Source: Limonium bicolor (Eukaryota; Streptophyta; Magnoliopsida; Caryophyllales; Plumbaginaceae). Taken from it: a DNA stretch of 64,000 bases. A model generated the notes under the pieces. It was not told the origin of the DNA. It searched no databases and saw nothing but the letters and a program-made list of their open reading frames with translations. Shown one piece after another: positions 10,309 through 22,766 of this stretch. Positions within the stretch are counted from its first letter, which is position 1, and every line of letters begins with the position of its first letter. The stretch covers positions 2,294,001 through 2,358,000 of the forward strand of contig CM041779.1 of the NCBI GenBank assembly GCA_023374045.1, read 5' to 3'. A program made the translations under genes and the position numbers.

Positions 10309-12021
10309 CTTTTTGTAACACCCCTGCTATTAATTCAATCATTACCGTCCAATCTCCTCGGGCTTCCCGAGTCACGCAGCGGATACATACTTACATACCT
10401 CGGGTGATACAATGCCGTTAGTCACCCACGTGACTAACAAGGCTACTACTGCTACATACAGCATCGGTCTGATGGACCGGAATATCCGAGTACTACTTAA
10501 TACAATACATACTCTCATTACATACTGGATATTACAATACTCCATTCGATACATTACTCCATTCAATACAATACTCCACAATTCCGTACAAGATAATACA
10601 CTACGCATACCGAGTTTACTAGGTTCCAAATCAATACAATACTTCTCCCAAATTCATACATATTCACTAGGAGTCAATCTACTACCCATTCCTCACAAAC
10701 TAGATACTTCTAATTCCAAGGCGCGTCGCCGGTCTCTTACCTTGACCGTATTCGCTCCGGGTACCTGCACACTAAAAATGTTCCCCCGAGGGGGTCAGCT
10801 TACGCTGAATATGATAACCGCATACCCCGCGTACTAGCGAGGGTACGCCGACCATTTGGTCGAATACATGCAATTCATTTTGCAATACATACATTCGTAC
10901 ATACATACATACATGCTTTCATTCACGATACTACAATATTACTCCAAGTATACATACATACGCACAGTACAATACATGCTTGGAAGACAATACAAGTCAA
11001 CCAATGCTTACTTACCATCTTCCAAAGTACACATACACAATACATACTTATTACATACTCAATACGCAATACGGAGATACGATTCTCCAATACATACAAG
11101 GTCCAGTTAGCTTCATTACACACCCGGGTTAATCGGGTGTTCGATACTCTTTTACTTCCGGTCAATGACTTACAATAGTCAGGACCAATACACATACAAT
11201 ACTTACTTCTTACATACTTTACTTCCAGTTAAGTCGGTATGACCTCCGGGCAGGGATTACTACATCCCACCACCGGGCTTTAGGGTGGCCCACTAATCCA
11301 GGATGCTACCCATTCAAGGGAATTGGTCCAAGGAAAAGATTATAGCCAGGATTCGGATCCAACCTCTTGTGTTTCCTTATCCTCACGCGTGGCCGAAACT
11401 ATATCGGACTTCTACTCATTCCATTTACTCATTACCCAAGTTAGGAGTTAGAATGTTAGGAATTAGTAGAAGTCAATACTTCATTTCCATACATACATAC
11501 AATACTCAAGTACGCAATACTTACACATACTTCTCAATTCCATTCATTCATTTCATGAATTATACAAACTAATTGTTCAAGAAATACAACAAGAACAAAT
11601 AGTTCAAACACAGTTAAGTGCAATATAAATCCGATTCGTGCATTTATCTTATTGGTGATCACATAAGCACACAAATCGGGGTAACCAGGTTAGGATACAG
11701 AGCATGAAGAAATCATACCTTTCACCGTTGTACTCGTATCCCAACGTTCCTCCGGTATTCACAATTCAAATCCTACGATATACATACAACCGAATAATTA
11801 ATCTAACTATCATTAACTTAATTCGGTTACCCTTACGTTTCCTAACTCATACTTACTAGGTCTTCACATTCCTATACTTACATTTTATTTACTTACTTTT
11901 AATTACTTAACAATGGTTTACTTACACATATATGCACGTATGTATAGGTGGGTATACATATACATTATATATGTATATATACTAGTTATAAGCTTACTGT
12001 TTTTTTTTGTAAGTATAGGCC

Positions 12022-12356
12022 GTCCGACCCACCGTCCGACCCAAGCCCTGGGTCGAACCATTCCAGTAAGGTTCGTTCCCAGAAAATTACCCTGTCCGAC
12101 CCAGCACTATTCCGTCCGACCCATACTCTCTGGGTCGGACCATTCCAGAAGGTTTTGGTCCTGTCGTCCAAGCTCCGTCCGACCCACGTCCGACTCACCG
12201 TCTGGGTTGGACGAAGTCAGAAACTTCGACATTGTAAAAATTTGCATGTCCGACCCATGTCCGACTCACGGCTCTGGGTCGGACCATTCCAGAAAGTTTA
12301 GTTTTCGTTTCTTAAGCCCCGTCCGACCCACGTCCGACTCACCGTCTGGGTCGGAC
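12022..12356. repeat. Array of GTCCGACCCA/TGGGTCGGAC hairpins (right LTR)
   Basis: Right-LTR copy of the 1926-2260 array with the same five-module order. Single substitutions, for example GGGTCGAAC and GGGTTGGAC, break individual arms. Confidence 0.85.
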
Positions 12357-12683
12357 GAAGTCAGAACCTTTACACAGATTTTATTTTTCTTTCCCAACTT
12401 CGCCCATTGTTTCCCCAATCTTCTTACATGTAATCTCACATGTTTAAACCCTACCTAGGCCCTTCAATCTGCCTTAGTTCATCCACTTTACATACTTACT
12501 AATTCTTACTTGTACAATTTCATTCCCATTCTTTACTTACTTCTCATTCTTATTCTAGCTTGTTTATACTCCTAATGACTCTCAATTAGGATCACTTAAG
12601 TCTTAAACAACTTATACAATCATCCCCAAACACACCCTTAACGTACAGCCCATTTACAAAACTCTCGGGTGAATTTTGATGTT

Positions 12684-12933
12684 GGTCCGGGACCTTGTCC
12701 AGGTCCTAAGTCCCGGACCAACACATATCAGAATTCTCGACTTGTTTTATGTTATGGTCCGGGACCTTATACATAAGGTAGTCCCGGACCAGAAGCACTT
12801 AACCTCTCGAATGAATTGGCTAGTGGTCGGGACCTTATACCAGAGGTAAGTCCCGGACCCTTAATGATTTGCAACTCTCGGGTAGTTTTAGAGGGTTGGT
12901 CCGGGACTTAATACAAGGCCTAAGTCCCGGACC
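12684..12933. repeat. Array of GGTCCGGGAC/GTCCCGGACC hairpins (right LTR)
   Basis: Right-LTR copy of 2584-2832, with four modules. Module three has lost a base here but carries a substitution at a different site in the left copy, so the intact ancestral module can be inferred. Confidence 0.85.
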
Positions 12934-14699
12934 AACAATGGTCTGTTACGAATTGCGTTTTCTTTCTTGCTCTGTTTCATTCTCTTCTTCCTCTAATCCA
13001 TTCCTAATTGTTTCTAATCTTGATATTACATGCTTAACTACTCATTTAACGTCTAACCTACCTAAATCCATCTCCGAAACTCAATTCCCCCAACCTACTG
13101 ATATCTCACCATTTCCACTATTTCATTTCTTTTCTTTCTGTTGCAGTTCTACCGAGTTGCTGCTGCTACTTCTGATTCATTTTCATTCTTCTTCTACAAA
13201 TGTTAACAGCTCCTAAGTGACATAGTTTCCAGGTAAAATTTGCCATAGTTTCCCCTGTAATCTTACATTCTCCTCACACTAATTCATCCACAATTATACC
13301 CTGTTCAGTTTGTGTATATGTATTTGACAGTTTACATATATACGCATCAGTTCCAAGCTCAACGTTTCAGCAGCTCATCATTTTTTTGTTTTGACAGATT
13401 CCTAACTTACTACTGCTACCAATACCATTATGCTAACTATCTTATACCATTTCAGTAGGTTTACATTTGCTAAACAAATACATACGTATACACTATACTA
13501 AATCCATACAGAGGCGTTTTGTTACCTCACGTTTTTGCTTTTGTTTTGTTTTTCTTCCTTTCTTTCTTCTTGCTCTCCTCTTCTTCCTTGTTTGTTTTCT
13601 CTACTCCTTGTTTCCAGTTACCAAAGTGACAATGCCCCCTCTTGCAATGTCAAACGGCTAAACAAGGAAATGGAGCTCACGTGGGTTCTTGATTTTCAGC
13701 AGAAAAAATGAAACAGATGGAACTCAAAGAATGGTTTGGTCCTTTCTTTACCTTAGGACATGAAGAGGAGAATGGAGCTTCAACCGGTGACTTCTAGACT
13801 CCAAAAATGACAATACCCATGAAAACGAAATCGGTTTTTTCAACTTTTGAAAGGTGGAGATGGTTCTCCTTGAAGAGAGGATTCCAACGGTGTTATTTTT
13901 GTGAGATTCGGAGGTGGTTTGGATGGTTAACCGTGGAGGAGAAGTGGCTGTCCTCTAGGTCTTTCAAATCGCCATAGGCGGCTGCTTGGAGAAGGAGAAG
14001 AGGAATACTGGGTAGAATAAAACGTGAGAGAGGGTTTGTGAGGGAGGAGAGAGATTACTTTTCTTTGTTTTTGTTACTTATTCTTTTGTCTCTTAGCACA
14101 TAAGGAGAAATAAGAGAGGGGTATGGGTCATTAAAATCAGCCGGCTACACACACAGCCCCATACTGATTTTAAGTTTTTATTTTTCAAAAGGGGACACAC
14201 AAGTCTTTATTATTTACACTCTCGCCCCACAACTTCCCGTTTTTGACAGTTTTACTAACCGGTACCCGTTTTTTGGGATTTTCTCGTTTAATTATTTTAT
14301 TGGCTCTAGACCTTAATTAATATTTATTAATGACTATTTAATTAATTATAATTATTACGAGTCTATTTTAAAACCCGTTTAATATCGCGTTTTCTCGGTT
14401 TCCCGAAAAGCGCGTTTTAGGATTTTTTGTGTTTTTAATCCGTTTTGAGGATCCGTTTTCGTCGGGATTGGTTCCCTAATATTTATTTAGACTTAATTAA
14501 GCCTTTAGAATCCTTATATTACGCTAACCGGGGTCTTATACCTCCTATGGTTGTTTAACGCTTATTAGCGTTTTACGATTTTTAAGCGTTTCTTTATTTT
14601 CTTTGGATTTATTTTTCCTACCAATATTGCTTAATCATTATTAGGATTTTAAATCCATTAGGATAATTTAATCGCCCATATTTAAGGTCGGGTATTTCA

Positions 14700-14703
14700 C
14701 ACA
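14700..14703. repeat. Target-site duplication CACA, right copy (element 1)
   Basis: Matches 219-222. Joining the two flanks restores a continuous stretch of decayed copia sequence, which supports the boundary. Confidence 0.7.
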
Positions 14704-15544
14704 TGAAAAGGCAGTACCACCATATCATAGCACTCCTTCGTACATAAATCTCATGATAGAATCCTCATAAAAACTTTGCTCAGAAAACCCTGTGGTGCAA
14801 AATCCAAACAAAGGATAAAACAAAACCGCATAAAAATTCTCCCCCTGAATTTGACATATATGAATGTATGCCAACATTCATTCCATAAATATGTCACCAA
14901 TCATCGTCATCTTAACGTTGATGAAAAAGGGAGAACAATGGTGATTTATATTTACTGAGAATCATCACCTTACTAGATGGTAAGTCTTACATCACCATTA
15001 AATCATCACAAGTATAACATATATAGTGAATTCTTGACCTGAGCCTCACACATTTTTCTATCATATAAAGGATGATAAATTTGTGTGATCCAATTTGCTC
15101 CCAAGATCTATTCATATTCGCATAAGAGGAGTATCCTTTTCTAGTAATTTATTATCAACATGACTTTACAAAAACTCATATATACGAGCCTAGTGCAGAC
15201 AAATAATGCACTCTCAAGTATTTGAACTTAATACCCACATATATGACCTCTTAGAGGCTTATGCGATACCCTTGGATCATTTGATATATCGATGTATATA
15301 ATTTTATGAGCTATGACTTGATACCATTCAATTGTGGTTTAGATGGTTCTCCAAGTCACCATTGATCATATTAAAACATAAGGCCTATAGAAAAATCATT
15401 CTCAAGATTTTCTTTGAATACCAATTCCGGGAATTCATATGTTCACATTGCGCTCTCTTTGAGAGTTTAGATCCTCTTTAAGGGCTACACATAAGTTATC
15501 ATGGTGTACTATTTATCATTAACTTTCTTTTGAAAGTTATAGCT

Positions 15545-15650
15545 CCTTTCCGAAGGGCTTGACACTTTTTTCCAAGGGTCTACTACCAAAGTTTGTAGCT
15601 CCTTTTTCAAAGGCTTGACACCTTTTTCAAGAGTTTACTATCTTCCACCT
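15545..15650. repeat. Short tandem repeat, CTCCTTTTTCAAAGGCTTGACAC type
   Basis: Two to three diverged copies of a block reading GCTCCTTT, AAGGGCTTGACAC, CTTTTTCCAAG occur in succession. They look related in style to the neighbouring 21 bp repeats. No function is suggested. Confidence 0.5.
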
Positions 15651-15849
15651 TTACGATATTAAAACCTTTATCTACTAGGAGGAACGCGTTCAGTTCTCAT
15701 AACAAGGTGAATTATAACATCTCATATGTACTACTATGGTGCATTATCATGCTAGCATCACACGCTTCGGCGTGTGTTTATGATTTTTCTTTATCAACTT
15801 TTGGAAGTCAAACTTCATACTTCCTTTACTCTTAAAATTTATCATTTTG

Positions 15850-16260
15850 GCAGTTTCTTCCCCCTTTTAAGGGTCTGAACTCCTCTTTTGAGGGCTCAAA
15901 TTCTGAAACTCATATTTCCCTTTTCCTTTCCATCTGTGTCATTTAGGCATATACGTCCCCCTTTCGAGAGACTGGACTCCTCTTTCGAGGGTCCGAACCC
16001 TTTTCGAGGTCCGAACTCCTCTTTCGAGGGTCCGAACTCCTCTTTCGAGGCTTCAAATCTTTCATAATTTGTCTTTTTATTTGTGTTATTTGGCATATTC
16101 GTCACTCTTCGAAGGACTGGACTCCTCTTTCGAGGGTCCGAACTCTTCTTTCAAGGGTTCAAATCTTTCATAATTTGTCTTTTCCTTTGGTGTCATTTTG
16201 GCATATTCGTCCCCCTTTCGAAGGACGGACTCCTCTTTCGAGGGTTCTTTGGATCCCAAG
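15850..16260. repeat. 21 bp tandem repeats (TCTTTCGAGGGTCCGAACTCC)
   Basis: Copies of a roughly 21 bp unit occur in clusters separated by a CATTTGGCATATTCGTC block, which itself recurs about three times. The period is three codons times seven, so the minus frame stays open across several copies. The unit probably arose by amplification inside a copia coding linker. Confidence 0.75.
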
Positions 16261-16330
16261 GGTCGACCACGCCTCCAACGTACTTGGGATTCACTTTCCA
16301 TAGTGGTTGTCTCCCACGATTCTAGCCGAG

Positions 16331-18240
16331 CTGGAACATTCGCAGCTAGTATATATATGATTGTGTTACTTTATTCATATCTATGAACGCATCAAGTAGT
16401 TGCAACATTTTCCAAATGAATTATTCATTGAACCTCTAGTTCATTTTTCTTTGCCATGCATGACATAATTCATAGTCCATTAACATTTGGTTAAGGACAT
16501 TCAAGTTAGAGACAATCACTCTCTAATTTGACATCTTATAAATTCATAAGCATCTTTGGCACTCATACTTCCAGAAGCATGGTTGTAGCAACATTCAATA
16601 TGTGCTTGTTTTTTGTAATCTTACAATAACACACAATTGGTTGATACTCATAAGACTTTGTGCCAAATAACAAACTTATATCATTCTCCCCCTAAAGTTG
16701 AGAATGCTTAAGAACTAAAGAAGTTCATCATTCTCAACTTTCCTTTTTGTAACCCTTTTGATATTTTTAATGGGGGGAGGTATAGACACAAACCCAATTG
16801 TCTAACTTTTTTTTTTGCTCTACAAAATTAACGACTTAATAAAGTCGTTCTTAGTGGGAGTATAAGTTACTCAATACCACTATTCTTTCAACTTTCATAT
16901 TATCCATCTTATTCTTAAAATCACATGGATAATTCATTATAGCTAGATTTTTCTAAATCAATATCCCAGTGAATACAATACTTCATGTGACCATTATTTG
17001 ATGTACCAAACATCGTATATATCTCAAAGGTCCACATGGTAATTTTTTTCGCCCATAATCAATCCATGATATTTCAAGGGGTATAAATATTTTCATCCAC
17101 TTCCTTTTGAATGATCTTGCTATATCTTATATGAACTATTGTCACCCGAGTAAGAACCTGGAAGCTCTTGATAGTTTAGAAAAACAAGTGATCAATCACT
17201 TTTCTCACGGATGACCCTTTTTTCGTTTCATATATAATGAATATTTTATTGTACACTAACCTCACGTTAGTGATCCCCCTTTTTTTGGGCTTTATGGGAT
17301 TATACGTTATATAACTTGGCACATTTTGTGTTTGTTTTCCCATCAATATGAGCATACTTTATCATTAAAAGTGCATTATTCAATGTTTATTCTTGTTCCT
17401 TCAGGAACATAATGAAGAGCTTTTAAAATTCACAGCTCACAAGAGGAAGCTCCCATTCTTCATAGTCTCCTATAGACTATAAAGTTGTATATAAAACAAA
17501 TTTAGTTGTGCATTATAGCACTATGATAATGTATGACTCTTTGTCATTAAATGATTTACAACACACTCGCAAATCTATTATAGATTGCAAAGATGGTTCA
17601 ACGTACCATATTTTCTTCCTTTAGAGTATCTATGAATAACTAACACCCGAAGCATGGTTATAAAATATGTCAAAATTCATGTACTATAGTGCGTCTTTTG
17701 CACTTTATACACATGTATTAAGGATGAAACCTTAACACTTTTTCATCAATAATGACATCATCTTAACAATATCCTTTAGGGATATGTAATGGTCTACCAT
17801 GATGTCAATTCTAAACATTTCCCTTTTATACACGGTTTAACCATGTCCGGATGTATAATAATCTATTATAGATTGTAACATCTTTTACAATCGACCTTTA
17901 CAATGGTCATTTTCATAAGCTAATTCAAGCTTTTAGTTCCCATATCATCAATGATCTTACATATAGATCTTACCGAAATCAACCTCAAGCTCGACTTCTT
18001 TCATAATTATGCATGATACACATTAGCATTTTAGAGCTTGGGTTGGAAATTTGTTAGGAAACTCTTTAATTTTCCATAATAATCATCAAATGTTACTCCT
18101 TGGTGGTTACTTGATAGACCATGTACCTTATACCAAAGTTTCTTTGTATAGAGTTATCTTTAACTCGTCAAAATCTATCTAGCCTTCAAGAGCTTTTACA
18201 ATTGGTTCAATCTTATACCAAATGTTGGCCATTTTAAACC
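16331..18240. other. AT-rich repeat-derived sequence, no gene seen
   Basis: About 1.9 kb of AT-rich DNA without an open frame or recognisable motif. It probably belongs to the same decayed copia element or to an unrelated old insertion. I could not find LTR boundaries, primer sites or coding remnants in it. Confidence 0.4.
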
Positions 18241-18700
18241 ATCCACCTCAAATGCATAGTCATGCATGAGGGAAAAACAATGATTTATCATCTCAACCTT
18301 CAATACAATTATCTTACACAAGGGAGTATAAGGATCTTACACTCTCAACCTTGAAAGCATAATTTGACAAGAGGGGAAATAGTACACTATAATTCTCAAC
18401 CTCCAATGCTTGTATACAATTGAATAACATGATCCTTTTATTTTTCTTCCTCTAGTGCACTCATCTTGCACGAGGACGTATACGGATCTTATAATATTGA
18501 ACCTCAAGTGCATTCATTTTTCATGAGGAAGTATTATGATTTTACCTCAAATGTTAGTGTCTTGCACGAGGTAGCATAATCATTAACTTAGGTGCACCAT
18601 TTTGCACGAGGTAATATTATAATTTACAATCTCCTTTTCAATGATTACATAGAAGAATTCTTAACCTCTAGTGCAACATCTTGCACAAGGTAATATCACT
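18240..18700. repeat. ~75 bp degenerate repeats with GTGCA/TGCAC arms
   Basis: Five to seven diverged units read CCTC, AGTGCA, a spacer, CTTGCACGAGG, then an AT-rich tail. In the better copies GTGCA pairs with TGCAC and CCTC with GAGG, so each unit can form a small hairpin. The array is embedded in AT-rich DNA. Confidence 0.6.
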
Positions 18701-19865
18701 TTTTTTTACCATCTCAAATGGGATTGCCTCATAAACGGTTATTCAAACCCATCCTTATGGCAATACTGTTTTTTAATCATAAAAATAATATTAAATGGAA
18801 TGAATCATACCATATTGATGGTTCACTTTGCAAAACGAAAATATATAACACAAAATAATACCTTGAGAGAGTGATTTTGCAAAAATCATTACCCACAAAA
18901 ACATATAGTTCTTCAAAACTGAAACAATATATTTTCATCGAAGATCTTACTTTCCTTTTAATGCGGTATATTATTTTCCTCAAATCTTCTTTTTTCAATA
19001 AAGAAAAATTCGGCCACGTCGAATCTCACAAAAAAACAATTCTTTTACCATTTGTCTTTCATACAAAAGGTGAAACTTCATAAACAAGTATCAAAATTTC
19101 TTCTTTTTTTTGTTGTAAAATATCTCTTCCACTATTTTCACAAATAAAGATTGTTGTTTTGTATCATATTAATAGTGAAATTTGCACTTATTGTATAACA
19201 AATAAAAAATATATAAGGATTTATACTTTGATTTTGAAACTCATATATACATATACACAAATTATAATATTTTTTGAGTGTTGCGTTTCACTTACCTGCC
19301 TGTTAATATGACTATGCCGATAAAATTGATTAAACTTACTTACACCTTCTAGAATCGATACAGTACCCATCAAATGCGGCTTCAACATATAAACTTTTTG
19401 GCATCGCAATTCTTGACAAAGCACAACGATTTCAAGTAGGATTAAAGATAAATAATAACCATGATCTGAAAAAATGGTAGTAAGGGAAAATGACTCAAAT
19501 TTTTGTCTATGGTGTATAGTAGAGAGAATAATATATTTTGGTAGAAACTATCGTGCTGATGACGTGATATAACACCGAGAGGATAGAAGAGAGACGTAAT
19601 TGACATCCACACATTGAGAGAATAAGAGGGAGGATAGTATACCATGTGTGATTGTAATATGCATACTCAGTTTCATTCCATTGTACGTCTTTATATTGTA
19701 CATAGTACTAACCGTTACTGAACCTTTGAGTGGTAGGAATACAAAATATCAAAGGACTTATAACGAAGAGTTTTGGGAGGTTACGAGAGTTACACAGACG
19801 AAAGGTCTAAGATAGACCAAAGGATGATTGGATGTACTTCCACTAATTATATTATTTATAACAAA
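18701..19865. other. AT-rich intergenic sequence, no gene seen
   Basis: Only short open frames of biased composition occur on both strands, with nothing like a known protein. There are no clear repeat boundaries or regulatory motifs. Confidence 0.4.
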
Positions 19866-20375
19866 GAAGTATATATTACGTATTTTTAAAGTGAATCTTA
19901 TTCATTAACAAAATGAATCTTATTCAACAATAAATGAAGCTTATTTTAGCAAAATGAATTTCCTTTAAGATTTACTTTTCTTAAATTAAAATTCACTTTT
20001 AGAAAAAACAAAGGATTCACATCATTCAAAGTGAAAGGTTCACTTTTCTTAATATAAGATTCATTTTTCTTGAACATTTGATCAAATTTTCTTCAACGAA
20101 ATATTCACTTTTAAATAAATGAAAGGTTCATTTTGTTCTCGTATAAATTTGTGGTAAGATTCACTTTTCTTAAACATTTGATTCACTCTTTTTAAACAAA
20201 ATATTTACTTTTCTTTAACGAAGGATTCATATTATTCTCGCATAAGTTTGTGATAAGATTCATTTTTCTTAAAATAAGATTCATTTTTCTTAAATAAAAG
20301 ATTCACTTTACTTAAACATGTGGTTCACTTTTTTTTGAAACGAAATATTCACTTTTCAATAAACCATTAATAACC
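19866..20375. repeat. GATTCACTTTTCTTAAA-type degenerate repeats
   Basis: About twenty copies of words such as GATTCACTTTTCTTAAA are packed here. The first part has the opposite orientation (AAGTGAATC) to the rest, so the block can fold back on itself. The same word recurs three times at 20998-21070, beyond the ~150 bp tandem repeat, as if that repeat sits inside a larger unit. Confidence 0.65.
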
Positions 20376-20392
20376 ACAAAGCTAAAAATATT

Positions 20393-20990
20393 GTCGAGTC
20401 AGTGACGACAATCTAGAGTATAGAACAATTTACAAAAAGATTACCCTACACCACCCAACCTAAAAACCACCCTAGGAAATCTAAAATCGTCAAAGGCATT
20501 TTTAGGGACCCTAAACTCTAAACCACAAACTTACAAAACTGTCGAGTAAGTGACGATAATATAAGTGTAGAACTAATGCCAAAAAGATTACCCTACCCCC
20601 AAACACCCAAAAAACCACCTTATGAAAGCTAAAAACATCAAAGACATTTTAGGGTTTGTAGTGCAGGGTTTAGGGTACCCTAAAAACCTGTCGAGTCAGT
20701 AACAACAATATAAAGTGTATAATTAATGCCAAATAGATTAATCTACCCCCCAAACACCCTAAAAACCACCCTAGGAACGTTAAAAATGTCGAAGACATTT
20801 TTAGGTTTGTAGTATAGGGTTTAGGGTCAACCCTAAACCCTAAAACCTGCCGAGTCAGTAACAACAATATAAAGTGTAAAACTAATGCCAAAAAGATTAC
20901 CCTACCCCCTCAAACACCCTAAAAACCACCCTAAGAAAGCTAAAAACGTCGAAGACATTTTTGGGGTTTGTAGTGCATGGTTTAGGGTCT
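20393..20990. repeat. Four ~150 bp tandem repeats with telomere-like words
   Basis: Units start at about 20393, 20541, 20690 and 20849 with GTCGAGTCAGTGACGACAA or a close variant. Each continues with an AAAAAGATTACCCTAC block, an ACCACCCTA block and an end with the plant-telomere-like words GGGTTTAGGG or CCCTAAACCC. Periods are about 148, 149 and 159 bp. The third and fourth units are most alike. Open frames across it merely follow the periodicity. Confidence 0.85.
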
Positions 20991-21070
20991 AACGACCTCT
21001 GATTCACTTTTTAACAACGTTTGATTCACTTTTTAATAACCTTTGATTCACTTTCTTAAACTTACGATTC

Positions 21071-21949
21071 ACAATGAACATATGTACATACAAAAATATA
21101 AAATTTTAAATTTATCAAAACATATTCATGTTGGGTCTTATTTGAAGAACTCAAATTATGATGAACAACAGTATAAAATTGATATTATTTGGACTTAATA
21201 TCTAATAAACTACAACATTTTAAAAATTCACAAAACGATAAAAGTACAAAATACAAAAGTGGTGCAAGGATTGAAAGTGCCTTTTTATAAGAGCCTTCGT
21301 TGAATAGTTTACAAAGAAGATGTTGTGGAATACAAAGAAGATGTTGTGATCTCCAGGTGGGCGGGCTTGATTGGGTTTGGCCAATTATAACTTTTAGGTT
21401 TATCTAGCTAATTTTTTTTTATCTATATCTTATTTTAAAGTTTTCAGGCAGGGTCGGGTTAGAAAATGGATTTCTTATATTTGTGTCGATGCCCGGCTCA
21501 GATTTGTTATTCTAAATTATTGTTAAATATTATACTATATAATATAAATAATATGAAATATTAAGTGTATAAAATAATTTAATTATACATATTATATTCT
21601 TTTTGTAAATATATATACATTATAATACATCTGGTCCGGTCGGGCTTACCCACAAATCCAAAATTTTGTCAAGCCCATTTTTTATCCAGATCTGTTTTAT
21701 TGTCTTGACCCGCCTGGATTTTTGTTTGGATTGGGCTTTTCGGGTTTTTTCAGGCCGGATCAGATCACCGAGCCGGACTTGTTTTTAATCAACTCTAGGT
21801 ATACATTATTCACTTTCGCAACTATATTAACTCCTTGTACAATACTAGTTTGGGTTGCATTTTGATATAATCTGGCTTGAGAAGTTAGTTATAGCACAAA
21901 ACCAAGTATCTTTATAATTTTGAAAGAGCATGATAACTTAGGCTTATTA
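21071..21949. other. Intergenic DNA with a GGCGGGCTTG...CCGGACTTG block
   Basis: No gene is seen. Between 21358 and 21790 a G+C-rich left part (GGCGGGCTTGATTGGG) and a right part (GGGCTTTTCGGG, GAGCCGGACTTG) bracket an AT-rich centre. The style is that of common short plant repeats. I could not define terminal inverted repeats or a target duplication. Confidence 0.35.
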
Positions 21950-22766
21950 GACCATGATTATCAATGATTCTTATGGGTTCTTAAGTAAATAAATAAATAA
22001 ATAAATATGATGTGGAAGAGAGAGAGTTAAGAACTCTAACTATGGGTTCTTGTGGAAGAACTTTTTAAGAACCCAAAAATGGGACCTACCATGTTTTTCC
22101 TCTAATTATAAATGTCAAATATAAATAGTTAAATCTTATATATTTTAAAAACTACTAAATATATATAAATAAACCAAATATATCAAAATTCTTAAAATCT
22201 CATTCTCTACAAAATGAAATCTATATTGATTATGTTTTTCATATTTTACATATATATATTTATTTAGGTAAATTAATATTTAATATTTATATTTTAGTGA
22301 TATAAAAGTAATATTAAATATATTTGAAAAATATATATGTACCAATCTATTTATTATAATATTTTAATCCTAAATATTGAGTGAAAAATAATAAAAAATA
22401 ATATTAATAATATATATGAATAAGTTTATTTTATTTTTGTTTCAAAAATATAATAATTTTAATCATCTATAAAATATTAAGTTAAAATTATTTGTTTATG
22501 ATTGAAAATAGTAGTAATAATAATTAATATTAATGTTTGTATTATACATGCTTAATAGAATGTTGTTGTTTGATAAAAAAATGTATTATTATAATAATAA
22601 TAAGTAAAAATAAAATGATATGACAAATAGAGAGAGTTTAAAACTAAATGATAGGTTCTCTGATGTTGGTAAAAATTAAACATGGTTCTTAAAATGATGT
22701 GGAAGTGAGAGAAATAGGAAAGAGAGTGTTAAGAACCCAAATTGAAGTTCTTTGATAATGATGCTC
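21950..22766. mobile_element. Tourist-like (PIF/Harbinger) MITE
   Basis: The left end GACCATGATTATCA mirrors the right end, whose reverse complement is GAGCATCATTATCA. Both ends continue into a shared GGGTTCTTAA block. The trinucleotide TTA flanks both ends (21947-21949 and 22767-22769), the signature target duplication of PIF/Harbinger elements. The 817 bp interior is very AT-rich and has no transposase frame. A (TAAA)n microsatellite lies at about 21983-22005. Confidence 0.8.

Larger units (their letters stand above)
4599..10313 (-). other. Element 1 interior, non-coding
   Basis: These 5.7 kb lie between polypurine tract and primer site. No reading frame on either strand shows gag, protease, reverse transcriptase or integrase motifs, and the open frames are short. 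Parts resemble the interior of element 2. Shared pieces are a second polypurine-like tract plus GATTACG hairpin near 5965-5999, a block near 6250-6300, and the leader structure at 10065-10113. Conservation between two families without coding capacity suggests that RNA signals are what was retained. Confidence 0.8.
223..14699 (-). mobile_element. Element 1: LARD-like non-autonomous LTR retrotransposon
   Basis: Two direct repeats of about 4.38 kb (223-4598 and 10314-14699) begin TGTAACACCC and end GGTATTTCA. They flank a 5.7 kb interior without recognisable gag or pol. A tRNA-iMet primer site, read on the minus strand, abuts the right repeat, and a G-rich polypurine tract abuts the left one, so the element is transcribed leftward. 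CACA at 219-222 and 14700-14703 is the likely target duplication. Very long LTRs with a non-coding interior match the definition of a large retrotransposon derivative (LARD). The ends and the AAGGGGGGTAG tract resemble Tekay/Del chromoviruses, which are my inferred source of replication proteins. It is inserted in a copia relic. Confidence 0.93.
10314..14699 (-). repeat. Element 1 right LTR (5' LTR of minus-strand element)
   Basis: This 4386 bp repeat is the partner of 223-4598. The two copies differ mainly by one-base indels in short homopolymers and by scattered substitutions. Equivalent landmarks are the CCAC-loop hairpin at 10417-10438, the GTCCGACCCA array at 12022-12356 and the GGTCCGGG array at 12684-12933. 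As the 5' LTR it should supply the promoter. I could not place a TATA box or start site with confidence. Confidence 0.92.
14704..16330 (-). pseudogene. Ty1/copia relic with RGRPLGSK linker and tandem repeats
   Basis: This continues the copia relic of 1-222. On the minus strand, near 16240-16280, the frame reads WRRGRPLGSKEP. It resembles the R-G-R-P-(L/I)-G-S-K linker between integrase and reverse transcriptase in plant copia polyproteins. Downstream the reading frame degenerates into copies of a P-S-K-E-E-F-G unit encoded by a 21 bp tandem repeat (15850-16260). A sequence like a copia polypurine tract (TCAGGGGGAGAAT on the minus strand) is at about 14842. I cannot recognise reverse transcriptase motifs between 14704 and 15850. 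Confidence 0.5.

Noticed and set aside
11913..12458. 181-residue plus-strand open frame in the element 1 right LTR
   Set aside because: It reads through the GTCCGACCCA hairpin array and is broken in the left LTR, so it follows the repeat.
15307..15335. Degenerate tRNA-Met primer-like sequence (GCTATGACTTGATACCA)
   Set aside because: It carries inserted bases and has no LTR boundary next to it.
20670..20891. 73-residue minus frame with an internal repeat
   Set aside because: It mirrors the ~150 bp tandem DNA repeat and is not preserved across units.
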